Source: Apis mellifera (lineage: Eukaryota; Arthropoda; Insecta; Hymenoptera; Apidae). From it: a stretch of DNA of 64,000 bases. Positions 12,448 to 25,362 of the stretch are shown one piece after another (position 1 is the stretch's first letter; each line of letters begins with the position of its first letter). Position numbers and translations under genes: made by a program. The notes under the pieces were generated by a model that saw nothing but the letters and a program-made list of their open reading frames with translations, had not been told where the DNA came from and ran no database searches. The stretch is from contig NC_037642.1 in assembly GCF_003254395.2 (NCBI RefSeq), positions 9,375,736-9,439,735 of the forward strand, read 5' to 3'.

Positions 12448-13411
12448 TATTTTGATATTCACTATTTAACATTTATGTATTATATGTTATTAAAACTTTT
12501 GATTAACATGATACATTTTATCATTAATGTATAATGCAATACTGCCTAAGAAATAAATTACATTTTACAATGTAAAACAATGTCAATATAAATAAATTGT
12601 TGAATTTTTATAAATAAATATATGTAAAATATAATTACAATCAATCTGAATTTTTTATTATATTTTTCAATAGATACGATTTGTTACATACCATGAAAGA
12701 AATAAATGTATCAATTCACCAATCAACGATCGACAATGAATAAATATCGTGACACTAAATTTAAAAAATTATTAAACATATCATTAAGCACATTATTTAT
12801 AAAGGTTTATATATATATTTTTAATCTCTATTTAATTTAATAATTTTTTATTTTAATAATACTAATTAATTAAAATCATTATTTATTTCATAATTATTCG
12901 TGTTTAAATATTATACAACAAATATTATTCTTTTTAATTCAATTAATTCATTTTTAAATAAATATTAAAAATTGTAACATTTAAAAGTATGATTTATATA
13001 TTAAATTATTTTTAACCTAAATTTAAAAAATATTTATAGAAAACAAAATAAAAATGTGGAAGACATATATATATATATACATACACATATATATGCCCCT
13101 TGACATAGGCCATTTTGATGTGCATTTAGGTTTGCAGGGATTATTTTTCCAGGGGCAGTGCAGGTGATTGAGAAGCTTAAAAATTAATAATAATCAAACG
13201 ATTGTCAAAAATTTTTATTAAAATTTTTGTTCCATTTTAATAATTTTTAATTAAAATTATCAATAAGTTGCAAATATACTTGCTAGAGTATAGAATATTA
13301 TAATTTATATGTATAATTTTTAAGCACACGGGCTAAAAGTACATATTTATATTTAACTTTTAAACAACATAAACAATTCTTTCATTGTTTAAATTATTAA
13401 AATCAAAAATT
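12448..13411. other. AT-rich spacer with one GC-richer hairpin island
   Basis: Mostly featureless AT sequence between SRP14 and the zinc-finger gene. The exception is a sharply bounded segment at about 13093-13172, listed separately. No coding potential. Confidence 0.6.
13093..13157. repeat. GC-richer island bounded by an inverted repeat
   Basis: TGCCCCT near 13094 and AGGGGCA near 13151 are exact reverse complements and enclose about 50 bp of mixed composition in otherwise AT-rich DNA. A structured RNA, a small non-autonomous element or a protein-binding island would all fit. No coding frame is evident. Confidence 0.45.
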
Positions 13412-16400
13412 ATGGAGGAAATAATGGGTATTTGTATCTCTTTATAATAAAAATAATATATTTTATATTAATTATTACGTAGCATATGACATGCGTCATT
13501 TTTGTTATAGAAATCGTGAAAGTTGAAAATGCAGTATTAATGAGAGATGCAACTCAATTAGAAAAATTATTTGGTAATCATAATGTACAAGTATGATACA
13601 CAAATAGCTTTTAAAAATAGCTATGATATTAATATTTAATTTTTAAAGTTTCAGATATACAAGAAACTATTATAATGTCTACGGAACAAAAAGAATCCAC
13701 TGATATGAAAGGTACGCTATAGTAAATATGATTTGATGAATATTTATGTTTATATATTTTTTTTATTTTGTAATAAATTCATTGTTTTATTTTATTTTCT
13801 TTTTATTTATTATTATTCTTTTTATTTTATCTTATTTTTTATTTATTATAGTTCTTTTTTATTATATTTTACAGTTATTACTCATGATGGTCAAATTATA
13901 CAAATTATAACAGATTATGAATGTGTTACGTGTCATCATGTTTTTCATTCTGAAGATGTAAGAGTTTAATTTTATTTAACATTGTTTTTACTTATTAAAT
14001 ATAATATATATTTTTACAAAATTATTTATTTTTAATAGATGCTAAAGGAACATTTAAATGTATGTAATGAAGATACTAATATTTTAAATACTCTTGAGAA
14101 TTATGATTCAGAAGATGAAAAGAAATATGATAATGTAAACTATGTTGATAATTCTAATGTAAAAGGTATTTTGCATAAGATTTATTATATAAGATATAAG
14201 ATTTTATTGAATTATTTAAAAAAATATATTTTAAATTTTAGATTCTAATAGTTCTAATAGTCAAGAAAGTAATAATTATAAACCAGTAATTATGCCAGTA
14301 CGTGATACACAATGCCATTGCTGTGCTGAAGATTTGAGCACTGCACACAGTGGTGGTGAATTTATCTGTCAGCATTGTGATCTTTCATTTAAAGAAAAGT
14401 CATCTTTAGAAAGACACAATGTAGTAATCCATTGGCAGTGTGAGTCATGTACTTGTAAAGATTGTGGACAATCATTTTGTGATAGAAAATCATTGAATAG
14501 ACATCGTTATACCAATCATGCAGATCGAAAAATTTTCAGGTAAATTGAATTACATATTAGTATTATAATATTATTAATATAATTAGTATTATTGTATTGA
14601 AATCAAAGAATTAAAAGAATGTAATATAACTTAAAATTTAAAAAATTATAGATGTGAACCTTGTGATACTTATTTTTCACGAAGTTATCATTTAAATCGC
14701 CATATAATGCAATCAGGATGCCATGGAAATATTCGTAATACATTCTGTTGTCAAGTAAATTTTAATACATAGTTTGCATACATTTATAATTTTTATATAC
14801 TCAAAATTTAATTAATTTATTAATTACTTTGTATTTTAATAGATTTGTAAAAAGATATTTACACGTAAGGATAATTTACGTGAACATTTACGAATTCATG
14901 CTGGAACTCCTCAAAGACAAAAAAAACCTTGTAAATATTGTTCTAAGGAATTCTTTACTAATCAACAATTATTAATTCATGAACGTGTACACACAGGAGA
15001 ACGACCAGTTCAATGCGATTTATGTCCAAAGACTTTCTTATCTTCTCTTGCATTAAAAAAACATAGACGTATACATACAGGAGAAAAACCATTTGAATGT
15101 AAATATGTAAGTATTATTTATATAAATAAAATTAATTTTAATAAATTATATCTTTTGGCATTATATTTTAATTATATAAATTCCAATATTTTATAATATT
15201 AATTTTCTTATATAATTTTTGTAATTACAAGCAAACTTCGTATACTTCGGGAAATTAATGTAAGTTTTTAATGCAGGATATATATGATACAACAAAAAAA
15301 TTTAATTGAATTATAAACATTATTAATTTAATTTAATAATATAAAAATAATAATTAATTAATCTATTAATTATTATAGTGTCAAAAAAAATTTACTGCCA
15401 GAGAAACTTTAAATCGTCATCAAAGGACTCATACTGGCGAGAAACCTCATGTTTGTCAATATTGTGCTAAATCATTTATTCAGGCTGCTCAATTGAGAGC
15501 GCATGTATTTCATCATACTGGTGAAAATGGTTTCTATTGCGATGTATGTGGAAAAGCATTTAACAGAAAAGCTCGTTTAAATGTTCACAAAAAATTCGTT
15601 CATGAAGGAGCAACTCCATTCACATGCCAAGTATGTGAAAAAAGATTTATTAGGAGAGAAGATCTTGTTAAACATGCAATACTTCATACAGGAATTAAAG
15701 GTAAAAAAATTATTGCATAATATTATAAAATATAAAATACAATTAAAAAATATCCTTTTCATTATAGCATTTAAATGTGATAAATGTACAAAAGCTTTTT
15801 CTACAAAATCTTCTTTGCAAGCTCATCTAAATACTCATAGGCGAGAACCACCACAATCTTGTGTTGAGTGTAATAGAGTTTTTATACGACAAGATTGTTT
15901 AATGAGACATATTAAAGCAAAACATCGTGATTTGCTAGAAGATGTAATGAATGAAGTTGAAAGAAAACATTTACAAATACAATTATATAATATTGCTACT
16001 GTTGCTATACAAAAAACAAAGAATGGAAATTCTACAAGACTTTCTCCTGACAAATTGGTGGAAGCTGTTACAGACCTTTTAAAAATATTAATTGATGAAG
16101 ATACACTTCAGGTATAAGTTACAATAATAATAATAATTTAAAATAATTTAAATAATTAAAATAATTTAAATAAAATTATAATAATTATATATTATATTAA
16201 ATAATATTTAACATATATTATTATATACATATATATATATACGTGTATTGTATAGCTTTTTGGATGGCCTGAAGCTCCAGTTCAAGATATTTTAGAAGCT
16301 GTAATTAGAAGATGTGGACATCAACCATTAACATCAGAAAGTAATTTACTTTTTAATGAAAGATTAAGAGAAAACATAAAACGTTTATTTATGGTTGTCA

Positions 16401-16501
16401 TAGAAGATAATACGGTAAAATGTCTTTTAACAACAAGTACAATAGATGATGTTATTATACATGTATTACAACTTTCAAAGGAAAGTACTGCAAATTCATA
16501 G
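13412..16501 (+). CDS. multi-C2H2 zinc-finger protein
   Basis: Eleven exons join in frame: 13412-13427, 13511-13573, 13655-13711, 13875-13957, 14039-14165, 14242-14539, 14652-14754, 14843-15106, 15379-15700, 15768-16111 and 16256-16501 (TAG), giving 640 residues. After a short N-terminus comes one C2HC-type finger (CVTCHHVF...HLNVC, split between two exons), an Asp/Glu/Asn-rich linker, then about twelve C2H2 fingers. Fingers 6-9 have classical TGE(K/R)P-type linkers (HTGERP, HTGEKP), typical of sequence-specific DNA binding. The C-terminal 150 residues are helical with no finger (FGWPEAPVQDILEAVI), perhaps an interaction domain. A nuclear DNA-binding regulator is likely; I cannot name an orthologue. 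The exon at 13511 must use its upstream GT (phase 1), because the alternative donor leads to a stop. Confidence 0.88.
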
Positions 16502-18482
16502 TTGCGAAAAAGACAAAAAAATAAAAATTAATTAATTTTTTATTTTAGCATAAAGTATTCATTTTTCAATTAATATTAAAAAATTTCAAATAAATTTTGT
16601 TTTGAAATTATAAAATAATTTGTTATCTTTTTTTAATAATATTACATTATTAATATAAATTTGCTTTTTTATGCTTACAAAAGTATTGTATTAAAAAATT
16701 TTATGAATTATGTTTATTAATATTTGTTAAATATAAATTTATAATTAAATTTATTGATTTTTAAAATTATATTTTAAAATTATTAAAATTTTTAAAATTA
16801 TATTTTTTTCTATCTTTTTGTATAATATGTATTATTTGCAAATTATAGATATGTATACTTTATGCTCTTTATCTATTTGTAAATATTTATGTGTCTAAAA
16901 TATTATTATAAAATATTATTATGTTGTATTAAATATAAATTTTTCATTTAATAAATGATTAAAAAATAAAATATAATGATTAATTAAATATATTTTCAAA
17001 AATAATTTTTTTTTAAATATTTATAAAAAAATAATTTATTTTGTATTACTTGTTCAAAAAATATAATTATGAAATAAATAATAATTATATATATAAGTAA
17101 TAAGTAATACTTTAAAACAAATTAATCTAATAAATTAAATTAAATTAGAAAAAGATAATCTAATATTTTGACAAAATAATATTATATTTATTGATTTAAT
17201 ATTATTTAATATAATATTATATAATACAATTCATTTTAATATTATTTAATATAATTCATTTTTTTGTTTTATTTAAATAAAATTAATGTTGTATCAATTG
17301 CATTATATGTTTATGTTTTTCAATTTCCTTTTCCTATATTATAATATATCTCGATAATTATTTAATTCATTTGTTTTATTTTTATATAGGGAAAAAATAG
17401 ATGAAAATATAATATCAAGTTTTTATTAAATATTTTATTTCATTAATAACTTCAATTTTATTTTTTTATCTATACAACAACAGTAATAATGTGTACAATT
17501 TTTTGTATAACTTTATATATGTTATATCTTTATGATGCAGATAATTAATTTAAGTGTCATACATAATACCATATTTTTTTATAAGATAAGACTATAAGTC
17601 TTTTATACATTTATTTCATAATAATTTTATAGAATAATAAATTTAAACTCAACTTAAAAGATACATTTACATATTATTATGTATGTATACATAATCTGTA
17701 CATAGGATTTGATGTGTCCAACAGTTATTCTATACACATCTTTTTTTTATTATTTTGCAATTATTGTTTCGTGATACGTACAAATATAAATTATAAGTCT
17801 TTGTAATATTATTTATCTATGTCTGTATGTCAAAAATTTTCAAGTGCATTACGTTTCATATTAAAATAATATAAAGCAAATGTATAATATAAATAGTCTA
17901 TAGAATAGATACTAATAATACATACTAATAATAAAAAATATTTGAATTCATTTACAATTATTTCCTTAACACTTATTGAATCTAGTGCGTAGATTAACCT
18001 TTGGACGGACTGAACTAACTTTGTTCTATTGTTATTTTTTCTATTGTGTCACAATTAATTATTAAAATGATTGTATTTTTTTTTTTGCATATAAAATTAT
18101 TTTTAAAATTTTAACGATAATTCTCAGATCAATTAAATTATTTATACAAAACTTTTATAGGCTTTTAAATATTATTATGAAATCTATTATAATACATGTT
18201 AAAAATCAATAATTTGAAGAATCTTAAACTTTATTTAATTAAATTTAAATAGTATTAATTTCATTTATAGATTTTTATATTAAATTTTAGTAAATATTGT
18301 ATTAAGTTTATAATTTAAGAAATAAAATAATTAGTTCTTATAAAAACAAAATGTTTTGTTGATAAAATATACTTCCATTTTTATTGTGAATTTTTTACAA
18401 GATATAATTGTCGATATATCATTTGGTCAGAGAGCTTTCTATTGTATTTTTAATGTACATTTTCTATATTATATATTATGCG
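16502..18482. other. convergent intergenic gap
   Basis: About 2 kb of AT-rich DNA between the 3' ends of the zinc-finger gene (+) and the PPxY membrane-protein gene (-). It probably holds both 3' UTRs; AATAAA or its complement occurs many times. No coding potential seen. Confidence 0.65.
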
Positions 18483-21433
18483 TTACACTCGACTTTCACG
18501 GATATCTGCCAATGCTCCAAAATTTCTAGGTTCTTCATCGGAATAAGCGGATTCATTTTCCAATCTATGCGATCTAGCTTCATCAGTACTTTGATTTCTA
18601 ATGTAACATGTTATTGAATTAGATTCCATGTTATGATTAGTTTCATTCATCTGCTCGTTTTCGGAATGCATATTTCTTAAAGTAGATTGATTTTCTTGAT
18701 TTACTTGTATTGCTGGCCTATCGTTTTCATTAGTATTGTTATACCAATTTTGCGGAGTATGGCTATTATTATAATCCTCGGAATGAGGTAATCGAACAAA
18801 AACTATGCCAGTCTCTTGATTATCTCTTTGTGAATTCTCTATGTTATTTCTACTTTCTTGACTAATTCTTGATATACTTCGAACTAGATTTCTCGTGTTC
18901 ATTAACTCATTTGCCGATGTTATATTACTTGATACTTCATCAATATTATTTGAAAGTATTCTTTCGTTGTTTCGTTGAATATTATTATCAGATGTGCAAT
19001 AATTTCCATTATTCGATAACATATCGTTTTGTTGTTCACTCTCATTTCCATTCATATTATAAAACGAGGTTTCATCTTGGTAAGTTCTAAGAGCTTCAAA
19101 ATTTGTATTACTAAATACTCGTGGTACCATCTCCTGGCTTAATCGATATAATTCTAATTCGTTATCTATATAATAACTATCAAGTGGATTGCTAATGATT
19201 GATGGATTTCTCGAGACATTCCTTCGTGGAAAGCTTTGACTCGAAAAATTCGTTACTGTCGCGTAAGGATATGCTATCGTATTCATTGGATTACTAAGTA
19301 TATGTGGACAACCATCTAAGCTTTGCATCTCAATTTCCTCTTTACTATCGTGACAATAACTATGCATATTTATGTCATGAGGAAGATTAGCAAATCTAAT
19401 AATGGAATTAATTTATTAAAATTTATCAGGGAAAAAAGTTTATTACAATTATCTTAAATAATAAAATTTACCTATGTAATAAAATATCAGAATACGATGG
19501 CGGCATATCTGATTCTTCTTTTCCATAAATACTTTCATAAGTTGGTGGTGGAAAACACCCAACAGATCCTAAACTGTCTTTACTCGGCGTTTCTGCGTCC
19601 ATTTCAAGTATGCTACCTTGACTATTTTGCAATTGATGACGATTTATACTTCTTGGATTTCTTTGAGCTCGTAATACACTGTCACCTAATTCCACTAAAT
19701 CTAAACCTGTTTCATCAAAAGCAATAGAACTGATCAATCAATAGAATTGATTTTCTCTTTTAAATTTAATTATTGACATTATTTTATATTTGTGTAGTTC
19801 TGAAAATTTTTAGAATCGCAAATTTTCTTTTTAATCAAACGAAATTTTTTTCTAAGAAGAAAAAATGAAAATAAAATTTAATATGTTAATCTTATTATTA
19901 TTATAATCTTACCAGTTGGATCTGTTTGGAACTGTGTAAAGATTGTACCATCCACAACGAGCATTCTACCGTGTGGTAATAAAATGATCGTTGGTGTTGC
20001 TACCATCGTTTGATCGTTGTTGCTAAATCGTGAATCTGGTTCAGGATCCTCGAGTCGACAACAACAGTGTCGTCTGCATAAGGATCTACAGAACGGAGCA
20101 CCCCAACAGCAATAAGCGAATATAAAACAAAGCACAGCAAGCATAACCAGAAGAGCGGCCACCCCTTGGCCTTGTTGAGCGGCTGCGAGGGTTGGACCAC
20201 CGGCGACGCCGACACCGACACCGACACCGAATCCTAACCCTCCGCTGCTGCTCATTTCGCCTGCAAACATTATTCTTCCCTTTAATCTTCAATCGCATCA
20301 TAGGTGATCTATAATAATTTAAATTTATTTCAACAATTAAGTTACTTCGTTATATGATATTTCATAGATTTTCTCATTCTCCTCATTTCTTTTTTACATT
20401 TTACACAATAAAAATTATCAATGGAATTTATCATGTAAAAGTATCACGTAGTATCACGTTTGATTAATTCGCATTTTATTTCGGGAAACATTTTAACGAA
20501 AAAATTGGACATTATTCATCAAATATCTTCTGTTTTATACGAGAAATATATTTCAATCCGCAATGCGGAATAAATAGTAATGTATGTATTTCTGGCAATA
20601 TTCCAATATTAATATAAGCAAAATCTTATCATTATTTTTTGATATTCCAACATTATTTAGAAATGAATTGTTTACAATATTCTATATTTCTTATGATTGT
20701 TATAATATTATTTTTATATTAATTCATCAGTTACTTGAAATCTTTTTCTTTGTTAATAATACAAAAAATATGTTATATTTTAATTGATACACGTATTGAT
20801 ATACGTATATCAATACGTCACGAAGATTGATAAGAAAATCATGCTTTATTGTAATTTATTCATGAATTATGACACGTGCGAAAACTAATTTCGAATGTTG
20901 GAACACTCTCTCTTATGCTAACAGAATAAATTTCGTTATCTGCCGGAAAATAAAGCAAGGTGAAAGTGAGAAGAATGTAGTAATCATAACATATCATTGT
21001 CAGTAGGTTATTTTAATATTTTCAGATTCATAAATTAGAAAATCGAAATAGAATTTAATAATAAAAAATTGAAAATTAATTATAACGAGAATAATAATTA
21101 TCCAAAACTATTTTTAAATTGACAAAAATATACTAACAATATTCTTTTAAATATTTAATTTTAATTATTTAATAATATATTTATTTATTTAATTTGCAAT
21201 TTTATATTTCCTCTCTTATCATAAATTTAAAACTTCTTTTTCCTTAAATTATATAATATAAATTGTGACTGTTTAGATAACAATAAAAAATTAATCAAAC
21301 AATTACATATAATTATGCATCAGATATTTAAAAAGAATAAATATAAAAATTTACCTTGGATGGTAGTATTGTACAGCCAAGTCGTCCCCGTGGTGGTCAC
21401 AGACTCCGCAATTTTGCGCGATCCGTACACCAT
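18483..21433 (-). CDS. single-pass membrane protein with two PPxY motifs, family unrecognised
   Basis: Four exons join in frame: 21433-21355, 20260-19913, 19706-19472 and 19395-18483 (TAA), giving 524 residues. The start is the ATG of the remote first exon (MVYGSRKIAE); a closer frame beginning in intron sequence is not needed. Order: a 26-residue N-terminus with an NTT sequon, a Gly/Val repeat (GVGVGVGVAGG), one transmembrane helix at about 60-82 (VAALLVMLAVLCFIFAYCCW), and a juxtamembrane cysteine cluster (CRSLCRRHCCCR). A conserved-looking TIILLPHGRMLVVDGT segment comes next, then PPTY at 196-199 and PPSY at 211-214. The remainder is a long polar, Asn/Ser/Glu-rich tail. Paired PPxY motifs beside a membrane usually recruit WW domains of Nedd4-type ubiquitin ligases, so an adaptor or trafficking role is plausible. 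I cannot name the orthologue. Confidence 0.82.
20196..20231. repeat. hexanucleotide coding repeat (Gly-Val)
   Basis: Tandem GGTGTC-type units, read on the minus strand, encode the GVGVGVGV stretch before the transmembrane helix. Six-base periodicity keeps the frame when copy number changes. Confidence 0.75.
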
Positions 21434-23572
21434 GAAAATAATTTTCTTAAATTTCACAAAAAAATATCCGCTTCTTCTTTTCAACGACGTTTAAACACAA
21501 AATGATTGTATTGACAATCGTTACACATAACGCATCGCATCACGCGATTCAAAGTTCCTATTTAAACTAATAACGATCCAGAAAGAAACATACACAGATT
21601 AATTATACGTAAACGATCTTTAATTGTTATCGATGTGATAGAATGATTATTCTGTAAATACAATTTCATTTCTGTATTCTGTTTTTTAATAAATTGTATC
21701 ACAGAAATATTTTTAGTTACAAAATTTATCGCGGATTTATTATATGGCCGAAATTAATTTAAATTGACCGAGTTTCTCATTGTGTTAATGACATTGAAGG
21801 AAACGATGATGATATTATGTCGTGATCTTAATGATCCTCGCGACAAACTCGCAGAAGGATCTCTTCACGAAGGCATCGAGCGTGAAGTCGAACAACGTAC
21901 ACTGTCATCGTGTAGATACTCTTGACCCATTTTAATATCTCCCCACTTAACATCAACCTGCTGCTTTTCGCCTTCGATGTCTTTATTTCTCAATTGAGGA
22001 CATCTACTGGTTCAATACATTTCGTTTCTTTGTTGTGTTTCCTCTTCACATTAGAAATAAATTCGAAGATTTGAGTTTTACCGCTTGATCAATTTTTCGT
22101 ATCGATGGAATATTAATTTTGATATATTTTCATCTTCATCATGTACTTTGGTTAACGCCATTTCTTTTTTATTTTTTTATATCTCCATAATTTTCGTTTC
22201 TTCGTTTTATAATCAGGTAACAGAATTGAATTTCATCGATCGAAAATTCAAATTTCGCGGAAAATCTGCTGATCGATGTCATCAGACGCAGTGCGGTTTT
22301 TAAATAATAGAGTGATAAATTTGTGACTTTGCATTTGGACATTCAAAAAAAATAATATTTAGATATTCGTTGTTCGAATTTTATAGTGCATTTAATGATA
22401 AACATTTTTTTTTAGTTAACATTTTTAATTATTGATGAATATTATTTAAGTATATACTTACTTATAACATTTCATAGTTACAACAAATTTTTATTCGTTT
22501 TTTAATAAAATTATTATTTATTTTATATTTAAATATTCATTTATTCAATTCTTAAATCGAATTGTTGACATCCCTTTCATTTTGTAAGCTTGACGTCATT
22601 GACTGCAGATGAAGGCGCGCCATATTATTTACTGTCAGTGTATTGTGTATTCGTACAATGAGTTTTTAAAATATTTTTTTTTTCTGCATTATTTAATTTC
22701 AATATAATATTTAAAAATATCACTATCATATTTTTCAATCGACTTTATTAATTAAATCGAATCCTATTCTTTAAGGTTGAAGTTATCAGTTACAAATTAT
22801 ATCGCTCATTTAAAAATGAAATTAATATTTTAATATCGTATATATTTTAATATCGTGTATATATTATTATCGCACTCAAAAATAAAATTGTATATACATA
22901 ATACATAATAAATCGAGAAATCAATTTCACACTTATCACTTTTTTTGTAATATTTTTATACCACGATTTATAATTATTGATTTATACGAAAGAACACAGT
23001 AATAATTTTAATTTTTTTTTTAAATTTCATTGAAAGAACAATAATTACAAAAAAGAATTTTATTCATTCGTTGTATATGGGTTATATCTATGAGGCCAAT
23101 GTGTCGAATGCGTTACTACCCTCGAACTTCTCTGTAACTTGTGGGGCGCAGCACCTTCTCACGGCCCCTCGAGACACTGACTTACGATTCGTCGATGTTC
23201 TACTCGGTGGCGCTTATTTGTCTACCTACTTTCCATAAATAGAATTAAAATTAATCTTTATTATTTTTTTAATACTATAAATATTTTTTTTATATGTTTT
23301 AAATTTTAAATATAAAAAAGATTTCTAATGGTCTTTATATATTTTATTAAGTAATGCAATAAATTTTACTTTAAAAATAAGTTTTTAAATGTAATAATTA
23401 AGTAATTTAATAATAAAGTACATTATTCTAAATAAATAATAGTACATTGTTTTAATTTATTTATACTTTATTTATTTAACAAAAATATTTATAACAATAT
23501 AACAATATTTTACAATGATATATTTATATATTTAAATAAGTTAAATAAGAGTTAATAGTTAAATAAGAGAAA
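21434..23572. other. upstream region of the PPxY gene, with promoter-like islands
   Basis: About 2.1 kb between the start of the PPxY-protein gene and the end of the LYPLAL1-like gene. Composition becomes less AT-rich at 21,380-21,560, 21,820-22,020 and 23,090-23,230. A full palindromic CRE lies at 22591-22598, and GGCGCGCC about 16 bp beyond it. No coding frame was supported. Confidence 0.55.
22591..22598. promoter_or_regulatory. full CRE-type palindrome TGACGTCA
   Basis: Exact eight-base cAMP-response element consensus within a less AT-rich patch about 1.15 kb upstream of the PPxY gene's ATG. CREB/ATF-family binding is the known meaning of this motif; use here is inferred. Confidence 0.4.
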
Positions 23573-24605
23573 TTATTTCTCCGGTAAAATATTTAAAAGC
23601 CATTTTTTGAAAAATTGTATCTGATTGTCACCTAATTCATGATCAACATTATCTAATGGTATAAACTGAGCAATAACTCCAAGTTTTATTAAATTATTAT
23701 AAGATTCTCTTCCCCATTGTATTGGAATAAGCGTATCTTCTATACCATGGAATTGTAAAAGAGGTGGTGTACGTATATTTGGATTTTTTTGTAAATTCTA
23801 TATATTTATAATAAGAAAAAATATACCAAATATGTTAATTTTGAAAAAAATTATATGAAAATTTATTATTTGTATAAGATTTGTATAAGATACATGTAAG
23901 ATACATACCTCATATATTAATGAATTTTTATTAAGAAAACTAGACATAACACAACAACCAGCTAAAGATAATTTATATTTATATGATAAATATAATGATA
24001 GAGCTCCTCCCATTGAAAAACCACCAACAACAATTCTATCGGAAGAAATTCCATTAGAAATTTCTTTATCAATAAATTCTGTAACAGTGGTACAAATTGA
24101 ATTTATTGATTCATTATCTTCTGATGCATCAATAGATATGCCTTTACGATCAAACCATACATGGCTAGGCTAAAAGCATTCATTTTTATATCAATTATCA
24201 ATTTTTTTTTTATATTGTATTTTATACTATATATATACTTTGATCAATTTGTTATCAATTTATTACCATTCCATTATTAGGTGTATAAGGTAATAAAGGT
24301 GCAGTAGGATAAATAATTTTTATATGTGGAAATTTTAATTCTTCTCTATTTAAAATATCAATCCATTCTTTAAAATTATTTCCAGCAGATCCTAAAATAA
24401 AAATGTGAAAAATAACTTTTAACTTGGGTCTATTATGTAAAAATTGATAATATAAAAATTATTTATAATATATATTTATATTATTTAATGATATTACAAC
24501 ATATACATGAACATAAATATAAATACCTGAACCATGAAATAAGAATAGACTAGCACTATGCCTTTTAGTAGCACTTACAATGTCAATCTTTGGTAGTCTA
24601 GTCAT
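23573..24605 (-). CDS. LYPLAL1: LYPLAL1-like serine hydrolase (acyl-protein thioesterase family)
   Basis: Four exons join in frame: 24605-24527, 24391-24267, 24169-23909 and 23797-23573 (TAA), giving 229 residues against 237 in human LYPLAL1. The N-terminal RHSASLFLFHGSG matches human RHSASLIFLHGSG, and IKIIYPTAP, VWFDR and SSFLNK are also shared. The alpha/beta-hydrolase triad is complete: Ser120 in GGFSMGG, Asp176 in GIEDTLIP and His208 in NVDHELG. The oxyanion loop HGSG is intact. Family members remove acyl groups from proteins or lipids in the cytosol; LYPLAL1 prefers short acyl chains, so the substrate here is open. No signal peptide or membrane segment. It lies head to head, about 640 bp away, with the distal septin promoter region. 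Confidence 0.93.
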
Positions 24606-25079
24606 ATTACATTTATATATTGTGACATTAAAATAATGAATAATTATAATCTGTTTAATGATTTTTTATAAATAGTGATAATCAGTTTCTATTTATCAAT
24701 ATTATTTGTTTTTTTATGCAATACAAGATGTCCAACATCTCAATTCTACTAAGTTAATGTACCTAAATATTCCTATTCTGTGAAGGTAGTTTTCATTCGT
24801 GTTTTAATGGCGCAATTGATAAATTTATAAAATGTATTTGATTAATTTATATATAAAATAAAAACAGAGATTATATACTTACATTTTTATTAAAAATATT
24901 TATTTCAATTTGCAATGTAATATAAAGTTAATGTCGTCCCTTCAAATCTAATTATTAATAATATGTCAATAAATTAAAATATATATAATTATAATATTTA
25001 GATATTAAATATTTCATAGTACATTTGAAACAAATACGAACTATTTCGAATGAAAATCTTTATTCAATTGTTTATAAAA
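24606..25079. other. divergent intergenic spacer
   Basis: AT-rich DNA between the LYPLAL1-like start and the GC-richer promoter-like segment that follows. Nothing further recognised. Confidence 0.5.
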
Positions 25080-25362
25080 AAATCATTGCTCGGTTAATCA
25101 TGGTCGAACTGTCGACATAACCACATTTCTGCGCACGCATATCTCGATTTTCATTCGACTCTCTTCGAGATCATTTGAAATCGCATGCCAGACAGCGGTC
25201 CGGCTGGGTTAAGGCACGAGTGCTTGGTTGTGTTGATAGGGTATTAGTGTCGCGTTGATGGATACGTCGGTGGTGTTCTGCTAAAATTTTTCTCACGCTG
25301 TTCGATCAGTAGAGTTATGTTTAATGAATCGTAACGTCCTGGCGGAACGATGCAGAGAAGTG
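25080..25362 (+). promoter_or_regulatory. probable distal promoter and non-coding first exon of the septin gene
   Basis: Composition rises abruptly from AT-rich to mixed sequence. An initiator-like TCAGT lies at 25306-25310. A strong splice donor (AGTG|GTGAGT) follows at 25362/25363. An ATG at 25350 opens only a four-codon phase-1 frame that would shift out of frame on the septin exon at 48054, so this exon would be 5' UTR if joined there. Link to the septin gene is inferred from strand and position. Confidence 0.45.

Noticed and set aside
13574..13590. Downstream donor CAA|GTATGA for zinc-finger exon 2
   Set aside because: Joining it to the next exon gives an early TAA; the upstream phase-1 donor keeps the frame.
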